Both the position numbers and the translations under genes were made by a program. The notes beneath the pieces are model-generated. The model had not been told where the DNA came from. It ran no database searches and saw only the letters and a list, made by a program, of their open reading frames with translations. This document shows positions 16,590-26,001 of a stretch of DNA of 64,000 nucleotides, in pieces. How positions within the stretch are numbered: position 1 is the first letter of the stretch; every line of letters starts with the position of its first letter. Source of the DNA: JACKBJ01 sp964549495 (GTDB lineage Bacteria > Chloroflexota > Anaerolineae > Epilineales > Epilineaceae). Location: NCBI GenBank assembly GCA_964549495.1, contig CAZJWJ010000016.1, forward strand, positions 3,297 to 67,296, in the 5' to 3' direction.

Positions 16590-17566
16590 GCCGATGCCCT
16601 CGGCTCGAGCAGGCTGGCGTAGAGATCGCGCAGGCGCTCGGCGATGACCCGGCGGTCGTAGGGCGCCAGCCGCGATCGGGCGTCGATCCGGCCAGCCGCC
16701 AGGGCCCGGTCGAGGACTCTGGCCAGGGCTTCGGGCCGATCCTCGGCGACCGCGCAGCCGGGCAGCCCCTCCAAGAGCTCGCGCACGTCGCCGACATCGG
16801 TGCTGACCACCGGCAGGCCGACCGCCAGCGCCTCTTTGACCACCAGCGGGCCGCCCTCGCGCGTCGAGGTGACCAGCAGGGCGTCGCAGGCCCGCAGGTG
16901 TAGCGGTACCTGCTCCGGCGGCAGGCCGGTCACCTGATGCAGGCGCGCCTCGGGCCGATGTTCGCGCAGCAGGGCCAGGCTCTCGCGGGCCAGGCCGAGG
17001 CGCTTCTCGGGCCGGTCGGCGCCCACCCAGGCCACCCGCGCTGCCTCGTCCTCGATGCCCAGCGCCGCGCGCGCGGCGCTGCGATCGCCCGGCGCGAAGG
17101 CCTCCAGGTCGATGCCGCAGGGCAGCACCGCTTCGGCCGGCAAGTCCAGCCGCTCGGCCATCGCCCGGTTGATGACCAGGTTTCGGTCGACCCGGCGGCT
17201 CAGCCAGCGCGCCAGCCTCGCCTGCCAGCCTTCGAAGACCTCGATGCCGTGATGGGTGACGATCAGCGGTCGGTGGCGCCGGCGAGCGCCGGCCAGGAGC
17301 GCCACCCAGCCGGAGAGGACGTAATGCGCGTGGACCAGGTCGGGCCGAGATCGCCGCAGCTGCCGGCGCAAGCCGGCGATGCCGAGCAGGTAGTTCCAGC
17401 GGCTGGACCGGCCGTCGATGAAGCTCGTCTCGACCTGCAGGCCCAGCCGGCGGAGGTCCTCGACCTGCTGGGCGACGAAGATGCCAAAGGCCGGGTCCTC
17501 GGGCCGGGGCCACATGTTGGTGACCACCAGCACGCGGGGCTCCGCGCCGGCGAGGCGCTCAGCCAT
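16586..17566 (-). CDS. GT4-family glycosyltransferase
   Basis: 326 residues. Begins with RVLVVTNMWPRPEDPAFGIF and PDLVHAHYVLSGW, typical of GT4 enzymes. In the C-terminal half, WVGADRPEKRLGLA and TSTREGGPLVVKEALAVGLP carry the E(x7)E donor-binding pair. It overlaps the polymerase/ligase gene upstream by 8 bases and the next glycosyltransferase by 4, so it belongs to one tightly packed leftward operon running from 21948 to 15330. Sugar specificity is unknown. Confidence 0.92.
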   Translation of the reverse strand: MAERLAGAEPRVLVVTNMWPRPEDPAFGIFVAQQVEDLRRLGLQVETSFIDGRSSRWNYLLGIAGLRRQLRRSRPDLVHAHYVLSGWVALLAGARRRHRPLIVTHHGIEVFEGWQARLARWLSRRVDRNLVINRAMAERLDLPAEAVLPCGIDLEAFAPGDRSAARAALGIEDEAARVAWVGADRPEKRLGLARESLALLREHRPEARLHQVTGLPPEQVPLHLRACDALLVTSTREGGPLVVKEALAVGLPVVSTDVGDVRELLEGLPGCAVAEDRPEALARVLDRALAAGRIDARSRLAPYDRRVIAERLRDLYASLLEPRASA

Positions 17567-19127
17567 CGGCCGCGGTCGACAGGCGCCAGGCCAGACCGGC
17601 CCAAGCCCAGAAGGGAATGGCGGTGAGCGGGTCCTCCAGGGCCGGCGCGAAGAAGCCGAAGACCGACAAGGCGCCCCAGGCGACGATGCCGCCCAGCCCC
17701 AGGGCGCGGGCCAGCGGATCTCCGGACCGCGCGGCGCGCCGGAAGGCCAGCAGCGCCAGGGCGAAGGCCGCCAGGTAGGCGGCGCCGCCCAAGAGGCCCC
17801 ATTCGGCCAGCAGCCGGGCCCAGAAGATGTCCAGCGGCTGGTGGCTGCCGTCCAAGGGCAGGAAGCGGTAGTCCTCGTAGATCGGCGAGGGGTAGCGCAG
17901 CGCGACCTGCCCGCCAAAGCGCCCAGGACCCGTGCCCAGCCAGGCGTGATCGCGCCAGACCTCCTGGCTCTTGAGCAGGGCGTAGACCCGATACTCGCCC
18001 CGGAACTGCCAGCCGCTGAAGCCCAGCTGGTAATCCCGCCAGCCGGCGCCGACGCCGGCCCAGCGGCGCGCCAGCTCCGCCTGCATGTCCTCCGAGCTGG
18101 AGTAGACCGAGAGACCGCCGGCCCCCAGGAGGAGGCTGGTCAGCAGCCCGATCCGCAAGAGGCGCCGCGATCGCAGGCTGGCCGCGGCCAGCATCAGCCC
18201 GAAGGCGGCGCCGATCCAGCCCTCGCGCGAGGCCGAGACCAGCAGGCCGGCCAGGCAGAGCAAGCCGGCCCAGGGCAGCCAGGCCGTCGGGGATCGCATC
18301 CCGCCTGGCGTGGTCGACGAGCCTCGATCTCCACCGATTCGATCTCCTCCGCCTCTGCCGGCACCAGCGCGGTCTCGCTCGCCGCGATCGGTGACCGAGC
18401 GCCGCCCGGCCAATGCGAGCCCCAGGCAAAGGGCGCCGCCGTAGACCATCACGTGGCCCAGGGCGTTGTGGTTGAAGAAGAGCGAGGGGGTCTTGCCGCC
18501 GGCCCAGGTCTCGAAATGCGCCAGCTGCCCGGTCAGCGCGTAGACCGGCCGGCCGGCCAGGCGCTGCAGCAAGGCCACCAGGCCCAAACCGGTCGCCAGC
18601 AACGCCAGCAGCCGCAGGAAGCGCTCCAGCCAGATCCGATCCGGCCTCCAGCGCGCCGCCAGCTGCCAGGCGAGCAGTCCCTTGAAGATCGACAGCCCGC
18701 CCAGGAGGGCCACGGGAGCCGGGATCGCCCGCAGGATGGTGGCGGCCAAGCCACAGAGCGCCAGCAGCAGCATCGGCAGGTCCAAGGGTGTGCGGATGGG
18801 CCTGCCTTCGCGCAGTCCATGGAGGAGCAGGCCCAGCGTTCCGGCCAGCACCAGCGCCTCGTCGGCCGGCTGCAGCCAGCCGAGGCCCAGGAGGACCAAC
18901 CAGTCCTGACCGAGCAGCAGCAGGATGAGTCCGGCCAAGAGCCCCCCGGGCCTGCGGTAGGCCAGCCAGGTCCCGACGGGTGCCACGGCCAGGCCCAGGG
19001 CGATGGCCGGCGATGGGGCGCTCGAGGCCAGCCCGACGGCCAGCAGCGCCAGGACGCCGACCGGCAGCCATCGGCTGGCCAGCTCGCGGGCCTCGCGGCT
19101 GGCCGATGGCGAGGCGAGCGCCCTCAC
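17559..19127 (-). CDS. O-antigen ligase/polymerase (Wzy/WaaL-like)
   Basis: 522 residues with 10-12 hydrophobic helices. A large extracytoplasmic loop contains HAWLGTGPGRFG and SHQPLDIFWARLLAEWGLLG, the pattern of the Wzy_C/O-antigen ligase family. It joins or transfers lipid-linked glycan repeats on the outer face of the membrane. The start is a GTG at 19127 whose last bases form the stop of the flippase gene (GTGA), a translational-coupling overlap. A Gly/Arg-rich polar insert (about residues 230-260, SVTDRGERDRAGAGRGGGD) splits two helices and is unusual for the family. Whether it polymerises or ligates cannot be told from sequence. Confidence 0.85.
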   Translation of the reverse strand: MRALASPSASREARELASRWLPVGVLALLAVGLASSAPSPAIALGLAVAPVGTWLAYRRPGGLLAGLILLLLGQDWLVLLGLGWLQPADEALVLAGTLGLLLHGLREGRPIRTPLDLPMLLLALCGLAATILRAIPAPVALLGGLSIFKGLLAWQLAARWRPDRIWLERFLRLLALLATGLGLVALLQRLAGRPVYALTGQLAHFETWAGGKTPSLFFNHNALGHVMVYGGALCLGLALAGRRSVTDRGERDRAGAGRGGGDRIGGDRGSSTTPGGMRSPTAWLPWAGLLCLAGLLVSASREGWIGAAFGLMLAAASLRSRRLLRIGLLTSLLLGAGGLSVYSSSEDMQAELARRWAGVGAGWRDYQLGFSGWQFRGEYRVYALLKSQEVWRDHAWLGTGPGRFGGQVALRYPSPIYEDYRFLPLDGSHQPLDIFWARLLAEWGLLGGAAYLAAFALALLAFRRAARSGDPLARALGLGGIVAWGALSVFGFFAPALEDPLTAIPFWAWAGLAWRLSTAADG

Positions 19128-20767
19128 GCTCCCGCTCCCGGCGCGTGGCCGGTCAGCGTCGGCAGGAGCCTGGGCCCCTCGAGGAGGCCGAGGGCGAGCA
19201 GGTAGGCCAGGCTGATCGCGATGGCCGGGAGGGCCCGATGCTGCGCGGAGGGGCCCAGGAGACCGGAGCCGAGCAGGCCGGCGGCCAGGGCCAGAAGCAG
19301 AGAAGCGCGGAGCAGCAGACCGGCGGTGGGCTGCCAATCCAGTCCGTAGCGTCGGGCGGCGGCGACCAGCGGGATGCCGGCGTTGACCAGCGAGCCCAGA
19401 GCCAGGCCGGCTGCGGCGGCCGTGGCGCCGCCGGCGGGCAGCCACAGGGCCCAGGCGGCCAGGCTGGTCAGCAGTCCGGCCAGGCCGGCCGCGTTGGGCA
19501 GGCGCACGCCGTCGGCGCCGGAGAGGGCGGTGACCGCCGGCGCGGCCAAGCCCAGACAGGCGGCCGCCAGGAGGGTCCAACGCAGGGCCGGCAGGGCCGG
19601 GGCGAAGCCGGCACCGAAGAGGGCTGGCAGCAGCCAGCCGGCCGCCAGGCCCAAGCCGCCGGCCACCATCGCCAAGCCCAGGGCCGAGATCCGCGTGGCC
19701 AGGCTGGCGCGGCGCCGGAAGGCGGCCGGGTCGTCGCCGCCCCAGTCGCCGGCCAGGCGCGGCAGGAGGGCCAGCTCCAGGGCCCGCGGCAGGAGCAGGA
19801 CAGGCGGCAGCAGCGTCAGCGCTGCTTGGAGCATGCCTACCTCGGCCGGCGGCCAGAGCGCGGCGGTCAGCAAGACCACCAGCTGCAGGCGTGCTAGCGC
19901 GGCCGCCGAGCCGACGCTGGCGATGAGGGCGTAGCGCAGCATGCTGTCGCCTTCGCGCTGGGCCGGGAGTCTCGAGGATGCGATCTCCGTCGGCCGCGAG
20001 GCCGACGACCCCGCGCGGGTCGAGGCGCTGTCCGACCCGAGCGGAGCGGATCTTGGTCCAATCGAGGTTGCGCTCCGCTTCGACCGTCCTCTGGGCCATG
20101 CCCGGACCAAGAGCCAGGCGGCGCCTGCGACGAAGACGAGGTTTGCCGCCAGGAAGGGGCTCAGCAGCCAGCCGCTCGCATCACCGGACTGCAACGACAG
20201 GAGGCCCAAGGTCAGGCCGAAGGCCAGAGCGGCCGGCAGTTCGGCGCGCGCGTAGGGACCGACCCGGCCCAGGCCGTAGAGCGCCGCCTTGCCGGCGATG
20301 TAGAGGCATTGCAGCCACAAGAGGGCGGCCGCCGGCAGGCGCAGCTCGGCGGGCAGGTCGAGGCGCGCGGTCAGCGGCGAGGCCAGCAGGAGCAGGCCGG
20401 CCAGGGCCAGGCCGAGCAGGCAGGCGCTGCCGAGCCCGCCGGCGAGGGAGCGCCGCGCGCCGGCGCGATCCCCGGCGGCCAGGCGCGCGGCGGCAAAGCG
20501 GGTGATGGCCGGCGCCAGGCCGGCCGTGACCACCTGGGCGCCGCCCAGGCCCAGGGCCAGGCCGACGCCGGCCGCGCCGAGCGCGCGCGGACCCAGCAGG
20601 CGTCCGACCAAGGCATGGAAGAGGGCGGCGCTCAGGCCGACCAGCAGGATGGCCATCAGGCTCCAGAGCGCGTCCCGCCCTAGTGCCCCTTCGGCCAGGC
20701 GGCGTCGAAGGAGGGGCCGGTCGATCTGGCGGTGCCCCGGCTTCAGGGGGCGCGCTCGGCTCGCCAC
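19124..20767 (-). CDS. Polysaccharide flippase (MATE/MOP superfamily, Wzx-like)
   Basis: 547 residues and about 14 hydrophobic helices in two bundles, with a polar Ser/Arg-rich loop near the centre (about residues 215-265). The segment SVGSAAALARLQLVVLLTAALW and pairs of small-residue helices fit the MurJ/MVF/Wzx group. It would flip undecaprenyl-linked repeat units to the outer face. The GTG at 20767 was chosen; it lies 25 bases inside the upstream chain-length gene. No ATG is available before the first helix and the frame upstream reads over the neighbour. The open frame back to 21985 is therefore artefactual. Confidence 0.8.
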   Translation of the reverse strand: MASRARPLKPGHRQIDRPLLRRRLAEGALGRDALWSLMAILLVGLSAALFHALVGRLLGPRALGAAGVGLALGLGGAQVVTAGLAPAITRFAAARLAAGDRAGARRSLAGGLGSACLLGLALAGLLLLASPLTARLDLPAELRLPAAALLWLQCLYIAGKAALYGLGRVGPYARAELPAALAFGLTLGLLSLQSGDASGWLLSPFLAANLVFVAGAAWLLVRAWPRGRSKRSATSIGPRSAPLGSDSASTRAGSSASRPTEIASSRLPAQREGDSMLRYALIASVGSAAALARLQLVVLLTAALWPPAEVGMLQAALTLLPPVLLLPRALELALLPRLAGDWGGDDPAAFRRRASLATRISALGLAMVAGGLGLAAGWLLPALFGAGFAPALPALRWTLLAAACLGLAAPAVTALSGADGVRLPNAAGLAGLLTSLAAWALWLPAGGATAAAAGLALGSLVNAGIPLVAAARRYGLDWQPTAGLLLRASLLLALAAGLLGSGLLGPSAQHRALPAIAISLAYLLALGLLEGPRLLPTLTGHAPGAGA

Positions 20768-21948
20768 AGCAGCCAGCCCGCGGCCAAGGCGGCGCCCAGC
20801 AGGGCCGCCACCAGGACCTGCCGCGCCCAATCCGCCCAGGGCAGGCTCTCGGAGGGCGCGGCCCGGCTGGCCAGGCGCAGCTCGGGCCGGGTGGCCGCCT
20901 CGGCCACCCGGAGCTCGTCCAGCTTGCGCGACAGGGTCAGGTGGCGCTCGTCGGCCAGGCCTTGCTGCCGCTCGAGGGCATTGCGCTCGGCCCGGGCACG
21001 GGTCAGCTCGGCCCGCGCCGCCGCCAGGCGATCCGCGATGCCCTCGATCTCCTCGTCCAGCGCCCTTCGGGCCGCCTCGGCCTGGGCCGACAGGGCATCG
21101 ATCTCGCCGCTGTCGATGCCGCTCTCCCATGCGCCGGAGTCCAGGCTCCATTCCGGCCTCTCCTCGGGCAGACTGGCCAGGGCCGAGCGCTGCAGCTCGG
21201 CCAGGACCAAGCTCGAGCCGCGCGCGCCGCCGGCCGCGACCTGCGCGCGCAGCCCCGCCAGGTCCGCCTCCAAGGCCTCGAGCCGGCGCGCCGCCGCCAT
21301 GCGCCTCGACAGACCCAGCTCCAGGCTTGCCTGCTCGGCCTCGGCCCGGCTCAGCCGGCCGCTCTCGTCGAAGCTCGCCAGCGCCACCACCGCCTCGTCG
21401 AGCCGGTCTCGCGCCTCGTCGCGGGCTGTCTGCACGCCTTGGGTATCCTCCGCGGCGCCGAAGAGCGCGTCGGCCCGCTCGGCGAGGATCTCGGCCCAGG
21501 CGTTGGCCAGCGCGGCCGCCTCCTCGGGTCGATCCGCGCGGGCGGTGATGGCGATCAGCGTCCCCTCGGCGCGGCTCTCGACCTCGATCCGCGCCAGGAG
21601 CGCGTCGGGTTCCACCTGCGGATCGACCAGATCCGGCCGGCGCTCGCGCAGCGCCAAGGCCATGCCCGAGCTGCGCGCCAGTTCCGGATAGGTGCGCAGG
21701 GAACCGACCCGTCTGGGGAAGCCGCCGCTCTCGACCTCGCTGAAGCGCGGATCGAAGCTCAGGCTGGCCGGCCGCGCCACCGCCAGCAGCGCTTCGGCCC
21801 GATAGCGATCGGGATCCAGCGCCGCCATGCCGAGGGCCAAGAGGCCCGCCAAGAGCGCGGCCAGCAACCACCAGCGCCAGCCGGCCACGAGCGGGCCGGC
21901 CAGCGCGGATGGCTCGTAGTGGTCGATCTCCGGCATCTGGCTGTCCAT
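20743..21948 (-). CDS. Wzz-type chain-length determinant protein
   Basis: 401 residues. One membrane helix near the N-terminus (WWLLAALLAGLLALGMAAL) and one at the C-terminus (LVAALLGAALAAGWLLW) flank a long helical, coiled-coil-rich periplasmic region, the polysaccharide co-polymerase layout. A PxxP-like loop is replaced here by ASRAAPSESLPW before the second helix. There is no cytoplasmic tyrosine-kinase domain, so this is the Wzz rather than the Wzc form. It sets modal polymer length with the Wzy-like protein. It heads the operon: a TTGACC-17-GACAAT promoter lies directly upstream and leaves only 8 bases before the ATG. Confidence 0.85.
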   Translation of the reverse strand: MDSQMPEIDHYEPSALAGPLVAGWRWWLLAALLAGLLALGMAALDPDRYRAEALLAVARPASLSFDPRFSEVESGGFPRRVGSLRTYPELARSSGMALALRERRPDLVDPQVEPDALLARIEVESRAEGTLIAITARADRPEEAAALANAWAEILAERADALFGAAEDTQGVQTARDEARDRLDEAVVALASFDESGRLSRAEAEQASLELGLSRRMAAARRLEALEADLAGLRAQVAAGGARGSSLVLAELQRSALASLPEERPEWSLDSGAWESGIDSGEIDALSAQAEAARRALDEEIEGIADRLAAARAELTRARAERNALERQQGLADERHLTLSRKLDELRVAEAATRPELRLASRAAPSESLPWADWARQVLVAALLGAALAAGWLLWRAERAP

Positions 21949-21956
21949 CGGCCGGC

Positions 21957-21985
21957 ATTGTCGCGGCGCCGGCCGGTGGGGTCAA
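21957..21985 (-). promoter_or_regulatory. Leaderless-type promoter of polysaccharide operon
   Basis: Minus strand: TTGACC at 21980-21985, 17-base spacer, GACAAT at 21957-21962, then 8 bases to the ATG at 21948. No ribosome-binding site can fit between the expected transcription start and the ATG. Confidence 0.5.
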
Positions 21986-22013
21986 ATGCGTCGGGGACCG
22001 CCTCGCGCTCGGC

Positions 22014-22913
22014 CTAGGGCTCGACGAATTCGAGGCTGGCCAGGAAGGCCAGCTGATCGGCCCAGCGCGGCTCCAAGATCTCGGGGTCGAGGTGCTGGTA
22101 GCTGTTCGGGCCGATGTTGATCCAGATCACATGATCTTCCGTGGTCAGCACCACGCTCTGGGCCAGGCCGGGGGCTTCGGCGATGGGCTGCCAGCGCAGG
22201 TCCCAGGCCCTCCGCCCGTCGATCTCGATCTCGACCGCGGAGTCGATGCCGCCGCCGGCGTAGTCGAGCTGGTCGGGCAGTGCAGCCTCCCAGGTGACCA
22301 AGGCCTCCACGCTGTCGATCTGGGCAGGATCTGGATGGCTCCAGGCAAAGATCGTCACGAAGTCGTTGCGCCGGGTTCGGGTCATGCCGAATTCGTCGAA
22401 CTCCTCCCAGCGGCCGATGGGTTGGTAGATGTTCTGGATACCCTGCCGGCTCTCGGGGTGAGCTTCCAGAATCTCCCATTCCGGGGGGACGAGAACGCGC
22501 AAGCCCAGCACTTCGGCCGGGGACCAAGCTTCGCTTCGCTCGGCGGCTTGCGCGGGCCGCGGGATGTCCAGCGAGCGCGGGGCCGGCCATTCGACGAAGG
22601 CTTGATCGGCTTCGTCATCGCTCGCAGCGTCGAGCGGCGCCTCCGCCCCATCGCGATCGACCTGCACGGAGGGTGCTTGGCTTTCCGAGGCGACCGCCGC
22701 ACTCGGCGGGTCCGGCGCCGGATCGGCTGGCGCATCATCCGTCATCGGCGTGCATGCGCCGACCACCAGCAGGGCGGCCGCGAGACCGGTCGCGGCCGAT
22801 CCGCGGCCACGGAAGCTCGGGAATCGTCGTCGAAGTCGTGGCCCGCCGGCCAGCGCCAAGCCCAGGCGGCGCTGGCGAGGCGAATTCGGCGTCGTGCGCG
22901 TTGCATCGTTCAT
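22014..22913 (-). CDS. Putative lipoprotein, unknown function
   Basis: 299 residues. The N-terminus is basic (RQRRLGLALAGGPRLRRRF), then a hydrophobic run ends in LLVVGAC, a lipobox near residue 54. The signal is unusually far from the start, so a later start inside the frame is possible, but the ATG at 22913 has a good AGGAG site. A Pro/Ala/Ser-rich acidic spacer leads to a globular domain (from about residue 125: LGLRVLVPPEWEILEAHPES to LDPEILEPRWADQLAFLASLEF) similar in style to secreted DUF1795/PsbP-like domains. It is separate from the polysaccharide operon, ending 65 bases before its promoter. Function unknown. Confidence 0.7.
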   Translation of the reverse strand: MNDATRTTPNSPRQRRLGLALAGGPRLRRRFPSFRGRGSAATGLAAALLVVGACTPMTDDAPADPAPDPPSAAVASESQAPSVQVDRDGAEAPLDAASDDEADQAFVEWPAPRSLDIPRPAQAAERSEAWSPAEVLGLRVLVPPEWEILEAHPESRQGIQNIYQPIGRWEEFDEFGMTRTRRNDFVTIFAWSHPDPAQIDSVEALVTWEAALPDQLDYAGGGIDSAVEIEIDGRRAWDLRWQPIAEAPGLAQSVVLTTEDHVIWINIGPNSYQHLDPEILEPRWADQLAFLASLEFVEP

Positions 22914-23088
22914 CGCTCCTGAATGGCTCTGCTACCGGATCTTGGATGCTTTCGACCGGAGGGTAGCCGCCGCCCGGATGGCGGCGGGGTGGCTCGCGGT
23001 GGGCCGAGCGGCGCGGGTCCGGATCGGTGCCGTCGCCACCGGCCTGCATCTCGGGCGCAGCCGGACATGCGTCGAGAAACAGACTCTC

Positions 23089-26001
23089 TCAAAGGGCCAG
23101 GCCGCAGAGGACCGCAGCGCGGCTGCCCGGGCTGGTGACGAGACCCGAGGAGGGGCGCCAGCCGCGACCACGGGGCGCGGGCCGGCCGGCCTCGGCGCGA
23201 TCGAGCCGGGCAACGCCGGCGGGCAGCGGCTCGTCACCGAAGTCGGTCTCGTAGCGCGGCATCAGGCGATGGCCGTCCTGCCAGGGGGCCGAGCGGGCGT
23301 ACTGCCCGACGATGCCGGTGACGCCCAGCTGCTGGCCCATCTCGACCCAGGGCCGGCGGATACCGGTGGCCTCGCGGGCCAGGATCCGCGCCGGCCCGCT
23401 GCCGTCGTCCAGCGTGATGGTGGGGCCGCCGTAGCCGATCACGGCGCCGAAGACGTGCACCAGCCGGCCCTCGTTGGCCTCGGATACCCCGCCGGTCGGG
23501 ATGCGCAGCGGCGGCAGCGGCCGGCCGCTGCCGAGTCGGACGATGTCCTCGGGCCGGGACAGCACGACCTCACGTTCGCCGTGGTAATCCTTCAGCTGCC
23601 CGACCAGCTCGACCCGGTCGCCCAGGGCGAGCTCCGGCAGTCGGGCATCGCGAGGCGCGAGGTAGACCAGGATGCCGGCCTGCGCGTCGCCGACGTAAAG
23701 GCTGCGCGAGGCCAGAAGATCCGGCGGCGCGGTAACCTGGCCGCGGACGCGCACCTGCCGGCCGGCCGGCAGGGCGCGCAGCACGGCGATGGGCTGCAGC
23801 TCGGCCGGACCGTCCAGGCCGCTCGAGGCTGCCGCTCCATCGACCGCCGAGGCCTCGTCCTCTTCGGGCATGGGACGGTTGGGCCCACCCGGCGTGACCG
23901 CGAAGTCGCTGCGCCAGGCGCCCCCGCCATCCTCGCTTCGACTCCACGATCGGTCGTAGCCGGGCGAGCGCGACCACGTGAAGCGATCGGCCTCGACGCC
24001 GTCGGGGCGGATCAAGCGCAGCGTGTCGGCTTGGTTGCCCAGCCCGACCTCGGTCTGGGCGCGGTGGAGCAGCAAGAAGCCGCCGGCTTCGATGCGCGTT
24101 CCGGCCGGCAGTTCGTAGCCCCAGCCATCGCGCTCGCGGTTTTCCACGCGCCAGCCGCCCAGGTCGACCGCGCCCGGCAGGGGATTGTAGAGCTCGACCC
24201 ACTCGTCCTGATGGCCATCCTGCCCGTCGCCATCCCAGTCTACGCGGCGCGGGGCCGGCAGGATCTCGTTGAGCCGGATCGGCGGAGGGCCCTCGGGGCG
24301 GCCGCCGGCCCGGCCGGGCGAGGGGAAGGGCTGCGGCCACCAATCGTCGGCTCGGTCGCGGTCCCGATCCGGCGGGATGCGTTCGATCGAGCTGCCCGGC
24401 GGCCCGATCGGGACCGCCGGGTCGAAGGCATCGAGGTTGTTGCCGTAGCCCACCGCGTCGAGTAGCCCCCCGGTGGGCCCGCGCAGGCGAACGACGTCGC
24501 CCCCGTTGGCCAGGCCGCCACCGATGCGGCCGTCGGCCAGCACCAGGGTCAGGGCTTCGGGCTGCATCTCGGCGATGGCCCCGGCAGCCCGGTCGGATGC
24601 CGCCACGACGGCGAAGGCGCCAGCCGGAAGCGAGACCTCCGGCAAGGCGTCCCAGCCGCTCCGATCGCCGATGGACCAGCCGGCCAGCGAGACCGCGCTG
24701 GGTCCGCGGTTGTGCAGTTCGACCCACTCCCAGGCAGCGTCGTTGCCCGCCTGCTCGGCATCGAAGAGGACCTCGCTGATCAGGATGGGCAGCAGGATGC
24801 GGCCCGGGTCGGGCGTGGCCGAGGGGCCGCTCGGGCTGGGTGTGGCGGCTGGAGCCGGAACCGTGGCTGTCGGACCGGTCGGTGTCGAGGAAGGGCTGCC
24901 GGCGGGCTGGGTCGGCAGGCCATCGCCGTTGGTCCGGCCCGGCGAAGGTGGCAGGGCATCGGTCCAGGGCAGCTCGCCGTCGGCCAGACGGGCGTAGCTG
25001 GCGTCCGGCCGGCTGCCGCTGTAGTCGTGCGCGTCCATCTCGCTGCCGTCGGGCGTCAGCAAGCGGACGCTGTCGCCGCCGTTGTTCAGCGCGATGCCGC
25101 TGTCGCGCTGGAAGACCAGCAGGTGCCCGCGGGCCTCGATCCGCGTGCCGTCCGGGAAGACGTAGGGATCGGATCCGCCCCCGGCGACGTCGTCGAGATG
25201 CCACCCACGGATATCGACCGCAGCATCGCCGGGGTTGAAGAGCTCGATCCACTCGTCGGCCTGGTCGGCTTGGCCGTTCCCGTCCCAGTCCACCCCGCGC
25301 GGTGCCGGCAGATGCTCGTTGACGAGCAGCCGCAGGCCCGGCGCGAGGGTGGGCGGCGGAGCGGCCGTCGGAACCTCCGTTGGCCGGAGGTCCGGGGCCG
25401 GCCCGCCCGGGGAAGGATCCGACTGGTCGATCCAGTCGGCGGCCGCGTCGGTATCGCGCCCCGCGGGCACCCGCTCCAAGCTGTGGCCGGCCGCGACGTC
25501 CGGGGCGGGGGGCGCGAGCTGGCTGGCGTCGTCGCCCCAGCTGAGCCCGTCCACCACCGATCCGTCCGCGGCCAGGAGCCGCAGCTGGTCACCGCCGTTG
25601 CCCAGCCCGTTGCCGATGGTCCCGGCCAGCGTCACCACCCGACCGCCGAAGCCGGGATGGTCGATGGCAAAGCCCTCGCCGCCGGCCACGATCAGGTAGC
25701 CGCCGGCCGGGATCTCGATATCGGGCAGGGGATCCGAGGCCCGGTTGTCGGCGATCTGCCAGCCGGCCAGGCTCGCCGCGGACGCGCCCGTGTTGAGCAG
25801 CTCCACCCACTCCCGCGCCCCCTCGCTGCCGCCCTCCGGCGGATCGTAGAGCACCTCGTTGAGGACGACGTGGCCCGGTGCCGACCCCTGGGCGAGGACG
25901 ATCTCCGATGCCGAGGCGGCCAAGGCGAGGAACAGGCAGAGGCAGGTGAGCAGCACGCTCGACGGGCGAGGCGGCAGGGTCCGGCCGTGTCTGACGAACA
26001 T
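23089..26001 (-). CDS. Secreted multi-lamin-tail-domain protein with OB-fold modules
   Basis: 970 residues with a signal peptide (VLLTCLCLFLALAASASEI). Four lamin-tail (LTD) domains are visible, starting at VVLNEVLYDP (about residue 45), LLVNEHLPAP, ILISEVLFDA and IRLNEILPAP; each has the ExWVELxN and LxGWxIxD pattern. Two contain a WDGxGQxxxxDEW calcium-type insert. Pro/Thr/Ser linkers separate pairs. The last 250 residues hold two OB-fold-like units (VRVRGQVTAPPD... and HVFGAVIGYGGPTITLDDG), as seen in nucleic-acid-binding modules of secreted nucleases. No nuclease or phosphatase catalytic domain is seen. The PHO-box-like array upstream suggests phosphate-linked expression. Role in binding extracellular DNA or anchoring enzymes is inference. 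Confidence 0.88.
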   Translation of the reverse strand: MFVRHGRTLPPRPSSVLLTCLCLFLALAASASEIVLAQGSAPGHVVLNEVLYDPPEGGSEGAREWVELLNTGASAASLAGWQIADNRASDPLPDIEIPAGGYLIVAGGEGFAIDHPGFGGRVVTLAGTIGNGLGNGGDQLRLLAADGSVVDGLSWGDDASQLAPPAPDVAAGHSLERVPAGRDTDAAADWIDQSDPSPGGPAPDLRPTEVPTAAPPPTLAPGLRLLVNEHLPAPRGVDWDGNGQADQADEWIELFNPGDAAVDIRGWHLDDVAGGGSDPYVFPDGTRIEARGHLLVFQRDSGIALNNGGDSVRLLTPDGSEMDAHDYSGSRPDASYARLADGELPWTDALPPSPGRTNGDGLPTQPAGSPSSTPTGPTATVPAPAATPSPSGPSATPDPGRILLPILISEVLFDAEQAGNDAAWEWVELHNRGPSAVSLAGWSIGDRSGWDALPEVSLPAGAFAVVAASDRAAGAIAEMQPEALTLVLADGRIGGGLANGGDVVRLRGPTGGLLDAVGYGNNLDAFDPAVPIGPPGSSIERIPPDRDRDRADDWWPQPFPSPGRAGGRPEGPPPIRLNEILPAPRRVDWDGDGQDGHQDEWVELYNPLPGAVDLGGWRVENRERDGWGYELPAGTRIEAGGFLLLHRAQTEVGLGNQADTLRLIRPDGVEADRFTWSRSPGYDRSWSRSEDGGGAWRSDFAVTPGGPNRPMPEEDEASAVDGAAASSGLDGPAELQPIAVLRALPAGRQVRVRGQVTAPPDLLASRSLYVGDAQAGILVYLAPRDARLPELALGDRVELVGQLKDYHGEREVVLSRPEDIVRLGSGRPLPPLRIPTGGVSEANEGRLVHVFGAVIGYGGPTITLDDGSGPARILAREATGIRRPWVEMGQQLGVTGIVGQYARSAPWQDGHRLMPRYETDFGDEPLPAGVARLDRAEAGRPAPRGRGWRPSSGLVTSPGSRAAVLCGLAL

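Noticed and set aside
14065..16797. A single 910-codon leftward frame joining a glycosyltransferase region to DegT
   Set aside because: The upstream 540 codons are a non-coding frame over two glycosyltransferase genes; the family match starts at the ATG at 15210.
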